A stretch of 50,849 nucleotides of DNA from the NCBI RefSeq assembly GCF_001866055.1, contig NZ_MLQS01000001.1, positions 1,480,882 to 1,531,730 of the forward strand, in the 5' to 3' direction. A program made the position numbers and the translations under genes. This DNA is from Anaerobacillus alkalidiazotrophicus (GTDB lineage: Bacteria > Bacillota > Bacilli > Bacillales_H > Anaerobacillaceae). Shown here one piece after another: positions 9,256-19,481 of this stretch; within the stretch, counting starts at the first letter, position 1, and every line of letters starts with the position of its first letter. Below the pieces are notes generated by a model. It searched no databases. It was not told where the DNA came from and saw only the letters and a list, made by a program, of their open reading frames with translations.

Positions 9256-10965
9256 TTATAAACGGAACTGTTTAATTATTTCATTCATTCGTTCAGACAT
9301 TTTGGCCAATGTCTCTGCACTCGTTGATATATTTTCAATAGATTTTGTCTGTTCATAGACAGAAGCAGAAATCTCTTCTGAACCTGCAGCAGATTCTTCT
9401 GATATAGCAGCTATTTGTTCAACCGATGCGTTAATTTCTTGGCTTGTTTGCTCAAAATGAGCAAGAGTATCCGCGATCTCCTTTACCCCAGTAGCCATAT
9501 TTGAAACTTTCTCTTTAATGTCAAAGAAATATTGGCCTGAGGCTTCCATTTGCTCTCGTCCTTTGTTCACTTCATGATACCCTTCATTTAATTCTTTTGA
9601 GACTTGAGAAGCTTCTGTCGTAATGGAGTATACAATGCCTGTGATATTCTCTACTGAATTTGATACTTCTTCTGCTAATTTCCGTACTTCTTCTGCAACC
9701 ACAGCAAATCCTTTACCAGCTTCTCCGGCTCTAGCTGCTTCGATTGATGCGTTTAATGATAATAGATTAGTTTGTTCGGCAATGGACTTAATGACATGTA
9801 CTAGCTCGGTGATTGAATGAGTTTTTGACTCGAGACTATTTACTTTTAGCACAGAAGCTTGGACAAGTTCGTTGACTAGGTTCATTTGAGTAACGGACGT
9901 TTTCATTTGCTTATCGCCATTTATTGAAACTTGTAGAACCTCATCTGAAAAGATAACTAAGGCTTCCCCGCTTTGATTTGCCGTAACCAAGCGTTCGTTA
10001 AAACGGCTTGTATTTTCCGAGATAATCGAGACTTCGTTAGCCTGGGTTGTTGATCCAGATGCTAATTCTTCCACTGTAACAGCCACTTGTTCACTTCCAA
10101 ATTTGACGTCAAGAGACGCTTTTGCAACTTTGGCAGACTGTTGATCAACCTCAGAGGCCAAACTTGACACTTCAATAATCATCTCTCTTAATTTTTCACC
10201 CATATGATTAATTGAAGAAGATAGTTTCCCTATTTCGTCATTTCCTGTATTCTTTAATTTTTCAAAGTTTAAATTTCCTTCAGCAATCGCATCACTTGTT
10301 AAAACGATTTTATTTAAATCATTTTTTATCTTTCTACTAATAAAATAGATAAGGAAAAATGCCAGTAGAATGGAAAGGATTCCAGTCGTAACAAGAATAG
10401 TTGTTATATTATGAATGCTTTCCTGGACTCTAAGAATCGAACCAGTATTCGAATTTACAGCTCCGTCCTTTAATAGATTTGCTAGTCCAATGGTATCCGC
10501 TTTCAATTGACTCGCATTTTCTTGTAATGCTAAAAAGGTAGCTGTGTTTATTTGCAGAACATTTGGTACGATCTCGGTGAAGAAATATTCATCTAATAGA
10601 TTGTTGTTTTCAACAATTTCTCCAAGTATCCGAATTTGGTCTTCATTCGTAAGATGTTGACGTAAGTTTTTCGCCGTACGAATGAAATCGATACTATCAT
10701 CTAAATAGGCGTTTAATTTTTCATCATTTGATGCAACAATATACTCGGGAATGTGTAAATACTTATCTTGGTAAAGAGAAATCAGTTCTGAGGAATGAAT
10801 CGCAATTTCATTAGTAACCATTGTCTCTTTCATCGTCTTACTAGTTTCTTGTAAAAACCAATATGTAACAAAAATTGTTGCTAAAAAAACTGTAGCAACA
10901 ATACAGAAAATAGACGCGTATTTTCTTCCTATGTTCATGTTGCTCCATCTAAGTTGTTCAAACAA
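9256..10965 (-). CDS. Methyl-accepting chemotaxis protein
   Basis: About 569 residues. A longer frame opens at 10980 with TTG, but that codon overlaps the GGAGGG ribosome site (10978-10973), so the TTG at 10965, 7 nt after it, is preferred. Layout: transmembrane helix 1 at about 14-40, a roughly 150-residue mostly helical extracellular domain, transmembrane helix 2 at about 185-210, HAMP, then the long methylation/signalling coiled coil. The conserved hairpin tip reads [20 protein letters not shown], the CheA/CheW contact. It is the first gene of a two-gene unit with the XylF-like lipoprotein, which it probably reads out. No flagellar or che genes are in the window. Confidence 0.92.
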   Translation of the reverse strand: MFEQLRWSNMNIGRKYASIFCIVATVFLATIFVTYWFLQETSKTMKETMVTNEIAIHSSELISLYQDKYLHIPEYIVASNDEKLNAYLDDSIDFIRTAKNLRQHLTNEDQIRILGEIVENNNLLDEYFFTEIVPNVLQINTATFLALQENASQLKADTIGLANLLKDGAVNSNTGSILRVQESIHNITTILVTTGILSILLAFFLIYFISRKIKNDLNKIVLTSDAIAEGNLNFEKLKNTGNDEIGKLSSSINHMGEKLREMIIEVSSLASEVDQQSAKVAKASLDVKFGSEQVAVTVEELASGSTTQANEVSIISENTSRFNERLVTANQSGEALVIFSDEVLQVSINGDKQMKTSVTQMNLVNELVQASVLKVNSLESKTHSITELVHVIKSIAEQTNLLSLNASIEAARAGEAGKGFAVVAEEVRKLAEEVSNSVENITGIVYSITTEASQVSKELNEGYHEVNKGREQMEASGQYFFDIKEKVSNMATGVKEIADTLAHFEQTSQEINASVEQIAAISEESAAGSEEISASVYEQTKSIENISTSAETLAKMSERMNEIIKQFRL

Positions 10966-11301
10966 GTAATGACCCTCCAATATGTAAGATTTATTAACAC
11001 TAAGAAGTATAACCTAGGCATGCTAGGATGTCACTGCGAAAAATTTTGGGTGTTTTGTCGGAACGTGTAGAACAGAACGGGAAGTCGGTAACATTACATG
11101 TTCGTCACTCTTTATTACTGAAGAAAAGGTAAGTGAATACACCTAGTGGCGACAGACTAACTTTTTACGGAATATAAACAGTTTCGTAAAAAGTGTAGAA
11201 CTCATAACGTATTAACTGTAAAATTATTGTAAATGCATCTGTTGAACGGTACAAACTGAGTTTGTATAAGTTTTCTAGTGATATTAAAGGAGAGGGGAAA
11301 A
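10966..11301. other. Divergent intergenic region, chemoreceptor / flavoprotein
   Basis: No gene seen. It holds an inverted repeat ACTTTTTACG/CGTAAAAAGT (about 11160-11194) of unknown role and the flavoprotein promoter listed separately. No clear sigma-A or sigma-D promoter for the chemoreceptor was identified. Confidence 0.5.
11242..11270 (+). promoter_or_regulatory. Promoter with embedded palindromic operator for the flavoprotein gene
   Basis: TTGAAC (11242-11247), 17-nt spacer, TATAAG (11265-11270). The spacer and -10 region are covered by TACAAAC-TGA-GTTTGTA (11250-11266), an exact 7-bp inverted repeat. A MarR-, HxlR- or TetR-type regulator would fit; none is adjacent. Confidence 0.6.
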
Positions 11302-12713
11302 ATGGTAACTTTGTTTGATCTAAGAGTGAAACAAGAAGGTAAATTTTATCCCACTCTTAAGGGGCAAGTAAGACCCCCACCTCAAAACTTAAGAAAATCG
11401 AGAAGTTTAGGTGGGGGATAAACTGCCCCTAAAGGTCCGATATAGAATAACTTTCATCAGTGATAGCTGATGATTAGTTATTCTTATGCCTGTGGTATAA
11501 GTTGAACTAACAATCAGTGGGGGATGAAGGAAAACCCCCACTGATTGAAGTTCAGCTTTATGATGCCATTGAAAATCTTTATGATGAACCTTTGAACGTA
11601 GTTAAATTAGGAGATCAAATGATAACTCCGTGTACTGGTTGCTGGACATGTTGGATCAGGACCCCTGGTCAATGTGTAATGAAGGATCAAATGGCTAACT
11701 CTTATCTCCACTATGTAAACAGTGATACAGTAATTATAGTTATTGATACAGCCCAAGGGTTTATCAACCATCAAGCAAAAGCTTTTTTGGATAGGGCAAT
11801 TCCCCACTACCATCCATATATAGAAATTATCGATGGAGAGTGTCATCACGTTGCTAGATATGAGTGCTATCCTGATATGGTATTTTACTTTGATAATAAA
11901 GGCTTAATCAATCAAGAAGAACAGGTTATCGAGGATTATTTGTGTCGAACTGTGTACCATTATAAATCTAAAGCCTATCGCATCGTAAAAGATGGCCATC
12001 TTCAATTGCGCGCTTTGGAACCAAAGAAGGCTAATAATACGTTTGTGGCATCTGCGGCAGTTCAATCCATGGAAAAACTAGTGATTTATAACGGTTCTCC
12101 TAGAAGGAGTGGCAGCAATTCGACACTTATTCTGAAAAAAGTTATTGAAGCCCTTGGTGAAAGGGTTGAAATTCGTGATTTGAAGAAAAGAGATAAATGG
12201 GAGGTATGGGCAGAGGATTTTAAAAGTGAGAAAGACGTTATGTTTTTCATGCCCCTATATGTTCATGCCATGCCTTCGCATGTCATGGAGTTTATCGAGA
12301 AACTTCAACCTTCGAATGGCAGTATAAGCTTTTTTGTACAATCGGGTTTTCCTGAAAGTAGTCAATCTCATTATCTTGAGGCATATTTTCAACAATTGGC
12401 TCTCAGATTAAGAAGAACTTATCTTGGTACAGCTATTAAGGGCGGGGTCGAAGGTTTGCAGATGAGACCAATGAAGGCTCAAGAAAAAATGATTGAACCA
12501 ATCGTAAAGACCATTGTGAACTTAGTGCTCGAAGGGAACTTCATTCCCAAAAATATTCAACAATTATCCAGACCAGTTCGATTAGATAAGGGTATGAAAA
12601 TTCTCTATCTGTTATTTACTAAATTTGGCCTAATAAATTATTTTTTCTGGGATCAACAACTTAAAAAAATCAAGCATATGAAAAAAGGTTTGACCGTCCT
12701 TACTTATCTTTAA
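11302..12713 (+). pseudogene. Two-domain flavodoxin-like NAD(P)H:FMN reductase gene, split by an inserted element
   Basis: ATG at 11302 follows GGAGAGGGG. Codons 1-16 (ending KFY at 11349) are followed by the palindromic element 11350-11561, which brings a stop at 11419; the frame resumes at 11562 with DAIENLYDEPLNVV and runs to 12713. Removing exactly 11350-11561 (212 nt) joins the parts in frame as a 399-residue protein. The first half has the cysteine motif CTGCWTCWIRTPGQC seen in flavodoxin-fold/iron-sulfur flavoproteins. The second half begins with the flavin phosphate loop YNGSPRRSGSNST. A shortened product could start from a GTG at 11517 inside the element, but that lacks the native N-terminus. 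Probably an oxidoreductase inactivated by the insertion. Confidence 0.85.
11350..11561 (+). mobile_element. Palindromic IS200/IS605-like non-autonomous element, subtype I (copy B)
   Basis: 212 nt, bounded on the left by the flank TTTAT (11345-11349) and ending with TTTAT (11557-11561). Internal hairpins: CCCCCACCT/AGGTGGGGG (about 11374-11416), AGAATAACT/AGTTATTCT (about 11443-11486), and a perfect right-end stem CAATCAGTGGGGG/CCCCCACTGATTG (11511-11547). Terminal hairpins, no target-site duplication of the usual kind and a fixed left flank are IS200/IS605 features. No open frame for TnpA or TnpB is present, so it would have to move with proteins supplied in trans. The boundaries are supported by the restored host gene. 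Confidence 0.82.
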
Positions 12714-12804
12714 CAAAGGAGACCCCATCGGCTTAACTGTGTCAACAGCGAAGAAATAGGCTTGTCTTAAGTAAACTACAAGGACTAAAACAAAGGTAAA
12801 TGAC

Positions 12805-12850
12805 TAATTACGTTCCCTCAGACTTCGGTTAGAGGGGGTAATTATTTTGG
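12805..12850 (+). terminator. Probable terminator of the flavoprotein gene
   Basis: Imperfect stem TAATTAC...CCCTC with GAGGG...GTAATTA around an AGACTTCGGTTA loop, followed by ATTATTTT. It also marks the point where the left end of element copy C has been lost. Confidence 0.5.
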
Positions 12851-12852
12851 GA

Positions 12853-13034
12853 CCTCAAAACTTAAGAAAATCAAAAAGTTTAGGTGGGGGATTAACTGCC
12901 CCTAAAGGTCCGATATAGAATAACTTTCATCTGCGAAAGCTGATGATTAGTTATTCTTATGCCCGTGGTATAAGTTAAACTACCAATCAGTGGGGGATGA
13001 AGGAAAACCCCCACTGATTGAAGTTCAGCTTTAT
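12853..13034 (+). mobile_element. Palindromic element, subtype I, left end missing (copy C)
   Basis: Matches copy B nearly base for base from CCTCAAAACTTAAG to the terminal CAGCTTTAT, including the right-end stem CAATCAGTGGGGG/CCCCCACTGATTG. About 30 nt of the left end (CCCACTCTTAAGGGGC...) are missing, so this copy should not be mobile. It is in the same orientation as copy B, so the two form direct repeats around the flavoprotein gene. Confidence 0.75.
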
Positions 13035-13067
13035 GAAGAGTCTTAGAGAAATTTGTTCAACTACAAG

Positions 13068-13100
13068 AAAAACCGCCGTTATAAATGAACGGCGGTTTTT
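13068..13100 (-). terminator. katG terminator
   Basis: Perfect 13-bp stem AAAAACCGCCGTT/AACGGCGGTTTTT with a 7-nt loop, ten bases past the katG stop codon; works for both strands. Confidence 0.85.
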
Positions 13101-13109
13101 CTAATACGC

Positions 13110-15374
<2,265 letters not shown>

Positions 15375-15392
15375 CTAAGATATATATGTCTA

Positions 15393-15427
15393 TTATCATT
15401 ATAATAAACTATTATTTACATTTACAA
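15393..15427 (-). promoter_or_regulatory. katG promoter with PerR-like box
   Basis: Read on the minus strand: TTGTAA (15427-15422), 18-nt spacer, TATAAT (15403-15398). The 15-bp TTATTATAATGATAA (15407-15393) covers the -10 and agrees with the PerR consensus TTATAATNATTATAA at all but two defined positions. PerR control of peroxide defence genes is established in Bacillus; here it is predicted. Confidence 0.65.
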
Positions 15428-15520
15428 TAAAAGGCTGTAAGAATCATATAATTAAGTAACAAACCATACATAAAAACCTGGAATTTTGAGTTGCGATACA
15501 ATCCTCATTATAACTAATGA

Positions 15521-15685
15521 CTAATGAGAAGGAATATTAGACAACCGCTTCCCTTAACTCACCTAAAATTACTCAAAGTTGAGCATTTTTAGATAATATT
15601 TAAGAGGACATTTTAGGGATGAGTTAGCACTGAATTATAAAGTTAATGTATAGGTAAAAGGCGGTCAGAAAGTGACCGCCTTTTT
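15521..15685 (+). ncRNA. Candidate small RNA between katG and the MocR gene
   Basis: A promoter (TTGAGT 15486-15491, 17 nt, TATAAC 15509-15514) precedes a region with no convincing frame. Its transcript could fold TAACTCA+CTAAAAT (15555-15569) with ATTTTAG+TGAGTTA (15610-15626), enclosing a small CTCAA/TTGAG hairpin. A strong stem GGCGGTCA/TGACCGCC (15660-15667 with 15673-15680) followed by TTTTT ends it. Expected size is about 165 nt. It could instead be only the MocR terminator plus chance structure. No known RNA family was recognised. Confidence 0.4.
15656..15685. terminator. Bidirectional terminator downstream of the MocR gene
   Basis: AAAAGGCGGTCA - GAAAG - TGACCGCCTTTTT; T-runs on both strands. 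Confidence 0.8.
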
Positions 15686-15777
15686 AGCTTATTCAAGTAA
15701 CGGAGTGTGTTTCTGTAACAAGCAGAAACGCCTATTATTATATTGTGTAAGTTACTTAAAGGAGCAGTGCTATATAT

Positions 15778-17187
15778 TTATCTGCCCAAAAAAGTGTACT
15801 TCATAACGTTTTTCAATCGTCTTACCCCTTCTTCCAATTCCTCTTCGGTTAAATTACCATATCCGAAAATAAGTTTATTATCATGATTTCCTTTAACTAA
15901 AGCATGTTTCTCTACTGAAAAGATGTTAACCCCATTCTCCTTGATTTCATCCAGTATTTTTTTTGAAAACTTAAAATTAAATTCTCCAACTAAGTGAATC
16001 CCAGTTGAAGCACCATGTATTTTAATTAGGTTCCCAAATTCATTCTTTAGACACGCTATTAAGAAATCTCTCTTTCTTTTATACAATTTCCTCATTTGGA
16101 TCACATGTTTCTCTAAATGTCCATGTTGTATAAAGTGTGCTAAAATAACCTGCTCAATTGTCGGTGAATGATAGTCTGTATATCTTTTAAGGTTTTTAAC
16201 TTTCTCAACTAAAGAAATTGGCAAAATTAAATAACCAATTCTCAGGCTAGGCGACAGGATTTTACTGAAAGTACCTATATAAATGACCTGTTCAGGAGAT
16301 AACCCTTGTAATGAACTTACTGGTTGTCCAGAATACCGAAATTCACTATCATAATCATCTTCGAGGATATAACTATTTGTTCCCTTAGCAAAATCAATAA
16401 GTTGAATTCTTCTTTGTATTGGTAATATTCCTCCTAAAGGGAATTGATGAGAAGGAGTGACAAAAATAATACTTTTTCTTCTTTTAGAGGAAAGGCGATC
16501 TGTTTGTATTCCAAATTGATCTACTGGAATAGGGATAATTCTAGCCCCTCTTTCAATGAAAATTTCAGGGATTTCTTTAGTTACGGGATCTTCAATTAAA
16601 ACTTCAGTATTTGAGTTTATTAATAGTTTTGCTAAAAGTGTAAACGCCTGAGTAGCTCCAGAGGTAATGACAATTTGATTAGAATGACATCTAATTCCTC
16701 TAGCTCTATAAAGGTATGTAGCAAGGACGTTGCGTAACTGCTCACTTCCTTCAGGCGAATGATAACCGAATAGTGAGGGATTAATATTTTCATAAACGTC
16801 TTTCGCTATACTACCCCATTTTTTTCGTGGGAACTTTTCTAAACAAGGAACACCTGAACGAAAGTCAATTAAATTCTTAGGGGTGTTGATAGAGCAAGCA
16901 GTTTTATCGTACGTAAGCTGCACGTCACTAGTCTGAAAACTCTCTAGTAATGCTCCTGATTCCACAAAGGTTCCAGCCCCTTGTTTTGAGTTGATAAATC
17001 CTTCTGCCATTAATTGGTCATATGCTTCGAGAATGACAGTTCGAGACACATTTAATGTGCCAGCTAATTCACGACTAGATGGAAGTCGGTCACCCTCGCG
17101 AAGTTCTCCCAATAAGATTTGATCTCTAATTCCTACATATATTTGTTGATATATTGGTTCCTCTTTATTTATTTCAATCCAAATCAT
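15778..17187 (-). CDS. MocR-family (GntR-HTH plus aminotransferase-like) regulator
   Basis: About 469 residues. ATG at 17187 is preferred over the upstream GTG at 17196, because that GTG is part of the AGGTG ribosome site. Residues about 1-70 form a GntR winged helix (GDRLPSSRELAGTLNVSRT). The rest is a fold-type I aminotransferase domain with the PLP-binding Lys in GTFSKILSPSLRIGYL and EDDYDSEFRY ahead of it. Such proteins (PdxR, GabR, TauR) use PLP with an amino compound as signal. It is divergent from an EamA-type exporter gene with a 120-130-bp spacer holding a direct repeat, so it most likely controls that exporter. The effector is unknown. Confidence 0.92.
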   Translation of the reverse strand: MIWIEINKEEPIYQQIYVGIRDQILLGELREGDRLPSSRELAGTLNVSRTVILEAYDQLMAEGFINSKQGAGTFVESGALLESFQTSDVQLTYDKTACSINTPKNLIDFRSGVPCLEKFPRKKWGSIAKDVYENINPSLFGYHSPEGSEQLRNVLATYLYRARGIRCHSNQIVITSGATQAFTLLAKLLINSNTEVLIEDPVTKEIPEIFIERGARIIPIPVDQFGIQTDRLSSKRRKSIIFVTPSHQFPLGGILPIQRRIQLIDFAKGTNSYILEDDYDSEFRYSGQPVSSLQGLSPEQVIYIGTFSKILSPSLRIGYLILPISLVEKVKNLKRYTDYHSPTIEQVILAHFIQHGHLEKHVIQMRKLYKRKRDFLIACLKNEFGNLIKIHGASTGIHLVGEFNFKFSKKILDEIKENGVNIFSVEKHALVKGNHDNKLIFGYGNLTEEELEEGVRRLKNVMKYTFLGR

Positions 17188-17205
17188 ATTTATCACCTAG
17201 AGTTT

Positions 17206-17237
17206 AAAAATTGGTTTAAAAATTATATAAAAATTGG
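17206..17237. promoter_or_regulatory. Direct repeat, probable MocR-protein binding site
   Basis: AAAAATTGG occurs at 17206-17214 and 17229-17237, 23 bp (about two helical turns) apart in the same orientation. Direct repeats in the divergent spacer are the usual target of MocR-type dimers. Confidence 0.55.
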
Positions 17238-17316
17238 ATCTACAACAAACCATTTTTCAGTGCTAATTTTACACTAATATCAGTTTAAATAAAATATTTA
17301 AAATGGAGTTGGTTAA

Positions 17317-18237
17317 ATGAATAAGAAGAAAGTATTACCTTACTTCAAAGTTATTGCAGCAATGGTTATTGTAGGAAGTTCAGTTGTAGCAGGAAAAATA
17401 TTAATTCAAACGATGCCAATATTTTTAGCATCTGAGTTAAGATTTTTAGTAGCATCTCTTATATTAGTACCCTTATTAATTTTCAAAGAGGGGATTCCTT
17501 CATTAAATAAAAAAGATATTGTTATTCTCTTTTTCCAATCTCTCACCGGAGTGTTTTTATTTAGTGTCTTTATGTTGTATGGCTTAAAATTTACAACTGC
17601 ATTGGAAGCAGGAATAATTACTAGCACTTTACCAGCTATGGTTGCTCTCCTAGCTTTTTTTATAATCAAGGAGAAGCTTACAAAAAATAAAATAGTCGGT
17701 ATCCTAACTGCTATTTTAGGGGTCATAATTCTTAATTTCGCGGGAGTTATGAATGAGATGAGAGTTGGACATTTAGAACTCTTAGGAAATTTACTTATTT
17801 TAGGCGCAGTTATTGGAGAAGCATTGTTTATCATTTTAGGCAAATCTTTATCTAAGAAAATAAGTCCTCTAGCAATATCAACAGGTGTATCTATTATGGG
17901 CGTATTGCTTTTTTTACCGTTGGCTATGTATGAGGCTATAAATTCTAATTATACTTTTAGGTCCGTTCATGATTGGCTTCTTATCCTTTACTTTGGAATT
18001 GTCGTTACTGTTTTGGCTTTTTTATTGATGTATCAAGGGGTGGCAATGTTACCTGCTACAACGGTAGGTATTTTAACAAGTATATTACCACTAAGTACAT
18101 TTTTATTATCGTTTTTCTTTTTGCAAGAATCATTTTATTTATATCACTTTATAGGCGGTTGCTTTATAATTTTTGCGATTTATTTAACTACAAGAGGAGA
18201 AAAGTTACAGGTAAATAAAGATGTTCAAATCAGTTAA
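17317..18237 (+). CDS. EamA/DMT-family transporter
   Basis: 306-residue membrane protein with about ten transmembrane helices in two EamA repeats (ALEAGIITSTLPAMVALLAFFIIKEKL in the first, MLPATTVGILTSILPLSTFLLSFFFLQE in the second). These are drug/metabolite exporters, often for amino acids or related metabolites. ATG at 17317 follows GGAG with an 8-9-nt gap. It is divergently paired with the MocR regulator gene, an arrangement common for exporters induced by their own substrate. The substrate cannot be told from sequence. Confidence 0.9.
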   Translation: MNKKKVLPYFKVIAAMVIVGSSVVAGKILIQTMPIFLASELRFLVASLILVPLLIFKEGIPSLNKKDIVILFFQSLTGVFLFSVFMLYGLKFTTALEAGIITSTLPAMVALLAFFIIKEKLTKNKIVGILTAILGVIILNFAGVMNEMRVGHLELLGNLLILGAVIGEALFIILGKSLSKKISPLAISTGVSIMGVLLFLPLAMYEAINSNYTFRSVHDWLLILYFGIVVTVLAFLLMYQGVAMLPATTVGILTSILPLSTFLLSFFFLQESFYLYHFIGGCFIIFAIYLTTRGEKLQVNKDVQIS

Positions 18238-18414
18238 ACCAAGAATTGCTTGTTAAACTAAAGGGAGCTTGAACGGAATAATAGTTTCTATAGATTAAAG
18301 AATTTTAATAGTTAGTTAATAAACAATTCTTACTTTGATCATAAATTGGTCATATTTATCCTGTATATTTTAATTATGTCCAAAGGGACACAATTAAAGA
18401 AAGGGGTTTTCAAT

Positions 18415-18663
18415 ATGAAAAAGAAAGTTACGTTAGTTCTGTCGAGTATATTATTATCTATAGGTTTATTAGTAGGCTGTTCAGGGGATCCAGGTTTTGA
18501 AGAGGACCAATCTTATGATCAAGCACCAAACGAAGGTACAGAAACAAATGAACTAGAAATAGATCTTACTGAAGATGAAGCTCCAATTGATGTAGAAGTC
18601 AATATAGATGGGGAAGTTGACGAATTTTTCGATGAAGAACTAGATGAAGAAGAACAAAATTAA
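18415..18663 (+). CDS. Small, highly acidic lipoprotein
   Basis: 82 residues from the ATG at 18415, which has AAAGGGG 6-9 nt upstream; the frame opens earlier (18346) without a ribosome site. The signal peptide is MKKKVTLVLSSILLSIGLLV with lipobox LVGC (Cys20). The mature part is almost entirely Asp/Glu-rich (EIDLTEDEAPIDVEVNID, then DEELDEEEQN) and low in complexity. It would sit on the outer face of the membrane as a polyanion, perhaps binding cations; no family was recognised. A terminator follows at once, so it is a single-gene unit. Confidence 0.75.
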   Translation: MKKKVTLVLSSILLSIGLLVGCSGDPGFEEDQSYDQAPNEGTETNELEIDLTEDEAPIDVEVNIDGEVDEFFDEELDEEEQN

Positions 18664-18682
18664 TATGAATAGATAAAAGAGA

Positions 18683-18728
18683 AAGGCTGATTTCTCACTA
18701 TGTATAAAAGTGGGAAATTAGTCTTTTG
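18683..18728 (+). terminator. Terminator of the acidic lipoprotein gene
   Basis: Stem AGGCTGATTTCTCACT with AGTGGGAAATTAGTCT (two G-U pairs), then TTTTGTTTT. Confidence 0.75.
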
Positions 18729-18915
18729 TTTTATTGTGAAGAAGCTGAATTACCTATAATATCAAAAAAAGTTTAATAGATACATATCACAAATTCCCTT
18801 ACTATGGTCATAGTTTGTTAATAATTTCATTTTAAAATAAGGATGTAGTAGTTAACAAAAACTGCTTAAGTGTTTTTTTGAACACCATTTTTAAAGAAAG
18901 AAAATCTAAAGTAAT

Positions 18916-19044
18916 GTGACAGCAAAAACACTAGAGGTTGAAACTGAAGTAGTTGCTTCTATAAAAATAATTAACGCGCCCCTAGAAGTTATAACTAAAG
19001 TGGCAGCTTCTATTCATATAGATGCAAAATATTTTTGGGATTAG
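18916..19044 (+). other. Short reading frame with a tandem repeat, possible gene remnant
   Basis: A 42-codon frame from GTG 18916 (MTAKTLEVETEVVASIKIIN... to HIDAKYFWD) consists mainly of two related units. In DNA the units are 39 bp each, at about 18931-18969 and 18983-19021, with about 29 of 39 bases identical. The ASIHIDA ending faintly recalls the first strand of SRPBCC/START-like proteins. No ribosome site is visible. A terminator-like hairpin follows at 19103, so the region may be transcribed. Could be a decayed gene or chance. Confidence 0.25.
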
Positions 19045-19102
19045 AACATAAGCTAAGATTGCACAGTAATATTTTTAAAATTCAAAATTCTTATAGTGCT
19101 TT

Positions 19103-19129
19103 GGAACCCTTTTTTGGGTTCCTTTTTTT
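19103..19129 (+). terminator. Terminator-like hairpin
   Basis: GGAACCC - TTTTTT - GGGTTCC followed by seven T. It ends whatever is transcribed from about 18740-19100; no convincing gene lies directly upstream. Confidence 0.65.
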
Positions 19130-19301
19130 GGCCCTCGAAAAAATAAGGGGTTTCCCGTATAGTATTAGGAGGGATAATAGTTACTATTTTTCTTTTAGGA
19201 ATTTTCTTTTTAAAAGGATTGTATCGGAAAAACTAACAAACTTGTTATTGAAAAAAGGATAAGCTAAGTTTATTTAGAATAAGTATATAATTTTTGAAGT
19301 T

Positions 19302-19456
19302 GGAAAACTGTCTAGCTTCAGCGCCTATCGACTAGAGAGTTTCCTTCACCTCGTCTACGATAAATCGAGAAAGAAAGCCTAACGTCTTTCGACTCTCCTA
19401 TTTCTGTTCGGTTCAGCTCTTTACGTCGAAAACCAGGGTGCTTGCGCTTTTCTAAC
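19302..19456 (+). repeat. Dispersed intergenic repeat (copy 1)
   Basis: Begins with GAAAACTGTCTAGC and ends with CCAGGGTGCTTGCGCTTTTC. The same ends, with a different middle, recur at 39617-39820. Elements with such ends are familiar in intergenic regions of Bacillaceae. Its right end lies about 25 bp before the response-regulator start. Confidence 0.6.
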
Positions 19457-19481
19457 GAAATTGGCGAGAGGAGTTGATATC

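Noticed and set aside
11517..12713. A 398-residue gene starting with GTG at 11517
   Set aside because: The first 15 codons lie inside the palindromic element; the native N-terminus is upstream at 11302, so this is the downstream part of a split gene.
17406..17843. 145-codon frame opposite the EamA gene
   Set aside because: Antisense to a clear membrane-protein gene; its Lys/Ile/Pro-rich content is a by-product of the hydrophobic codons on the other strand.
19035..19262. 75-codon frame upstream of the two-component operon
   Set aside because: It crosses a terminator hairpin (19103-19129), has no ribosome site and no recognisable domain.
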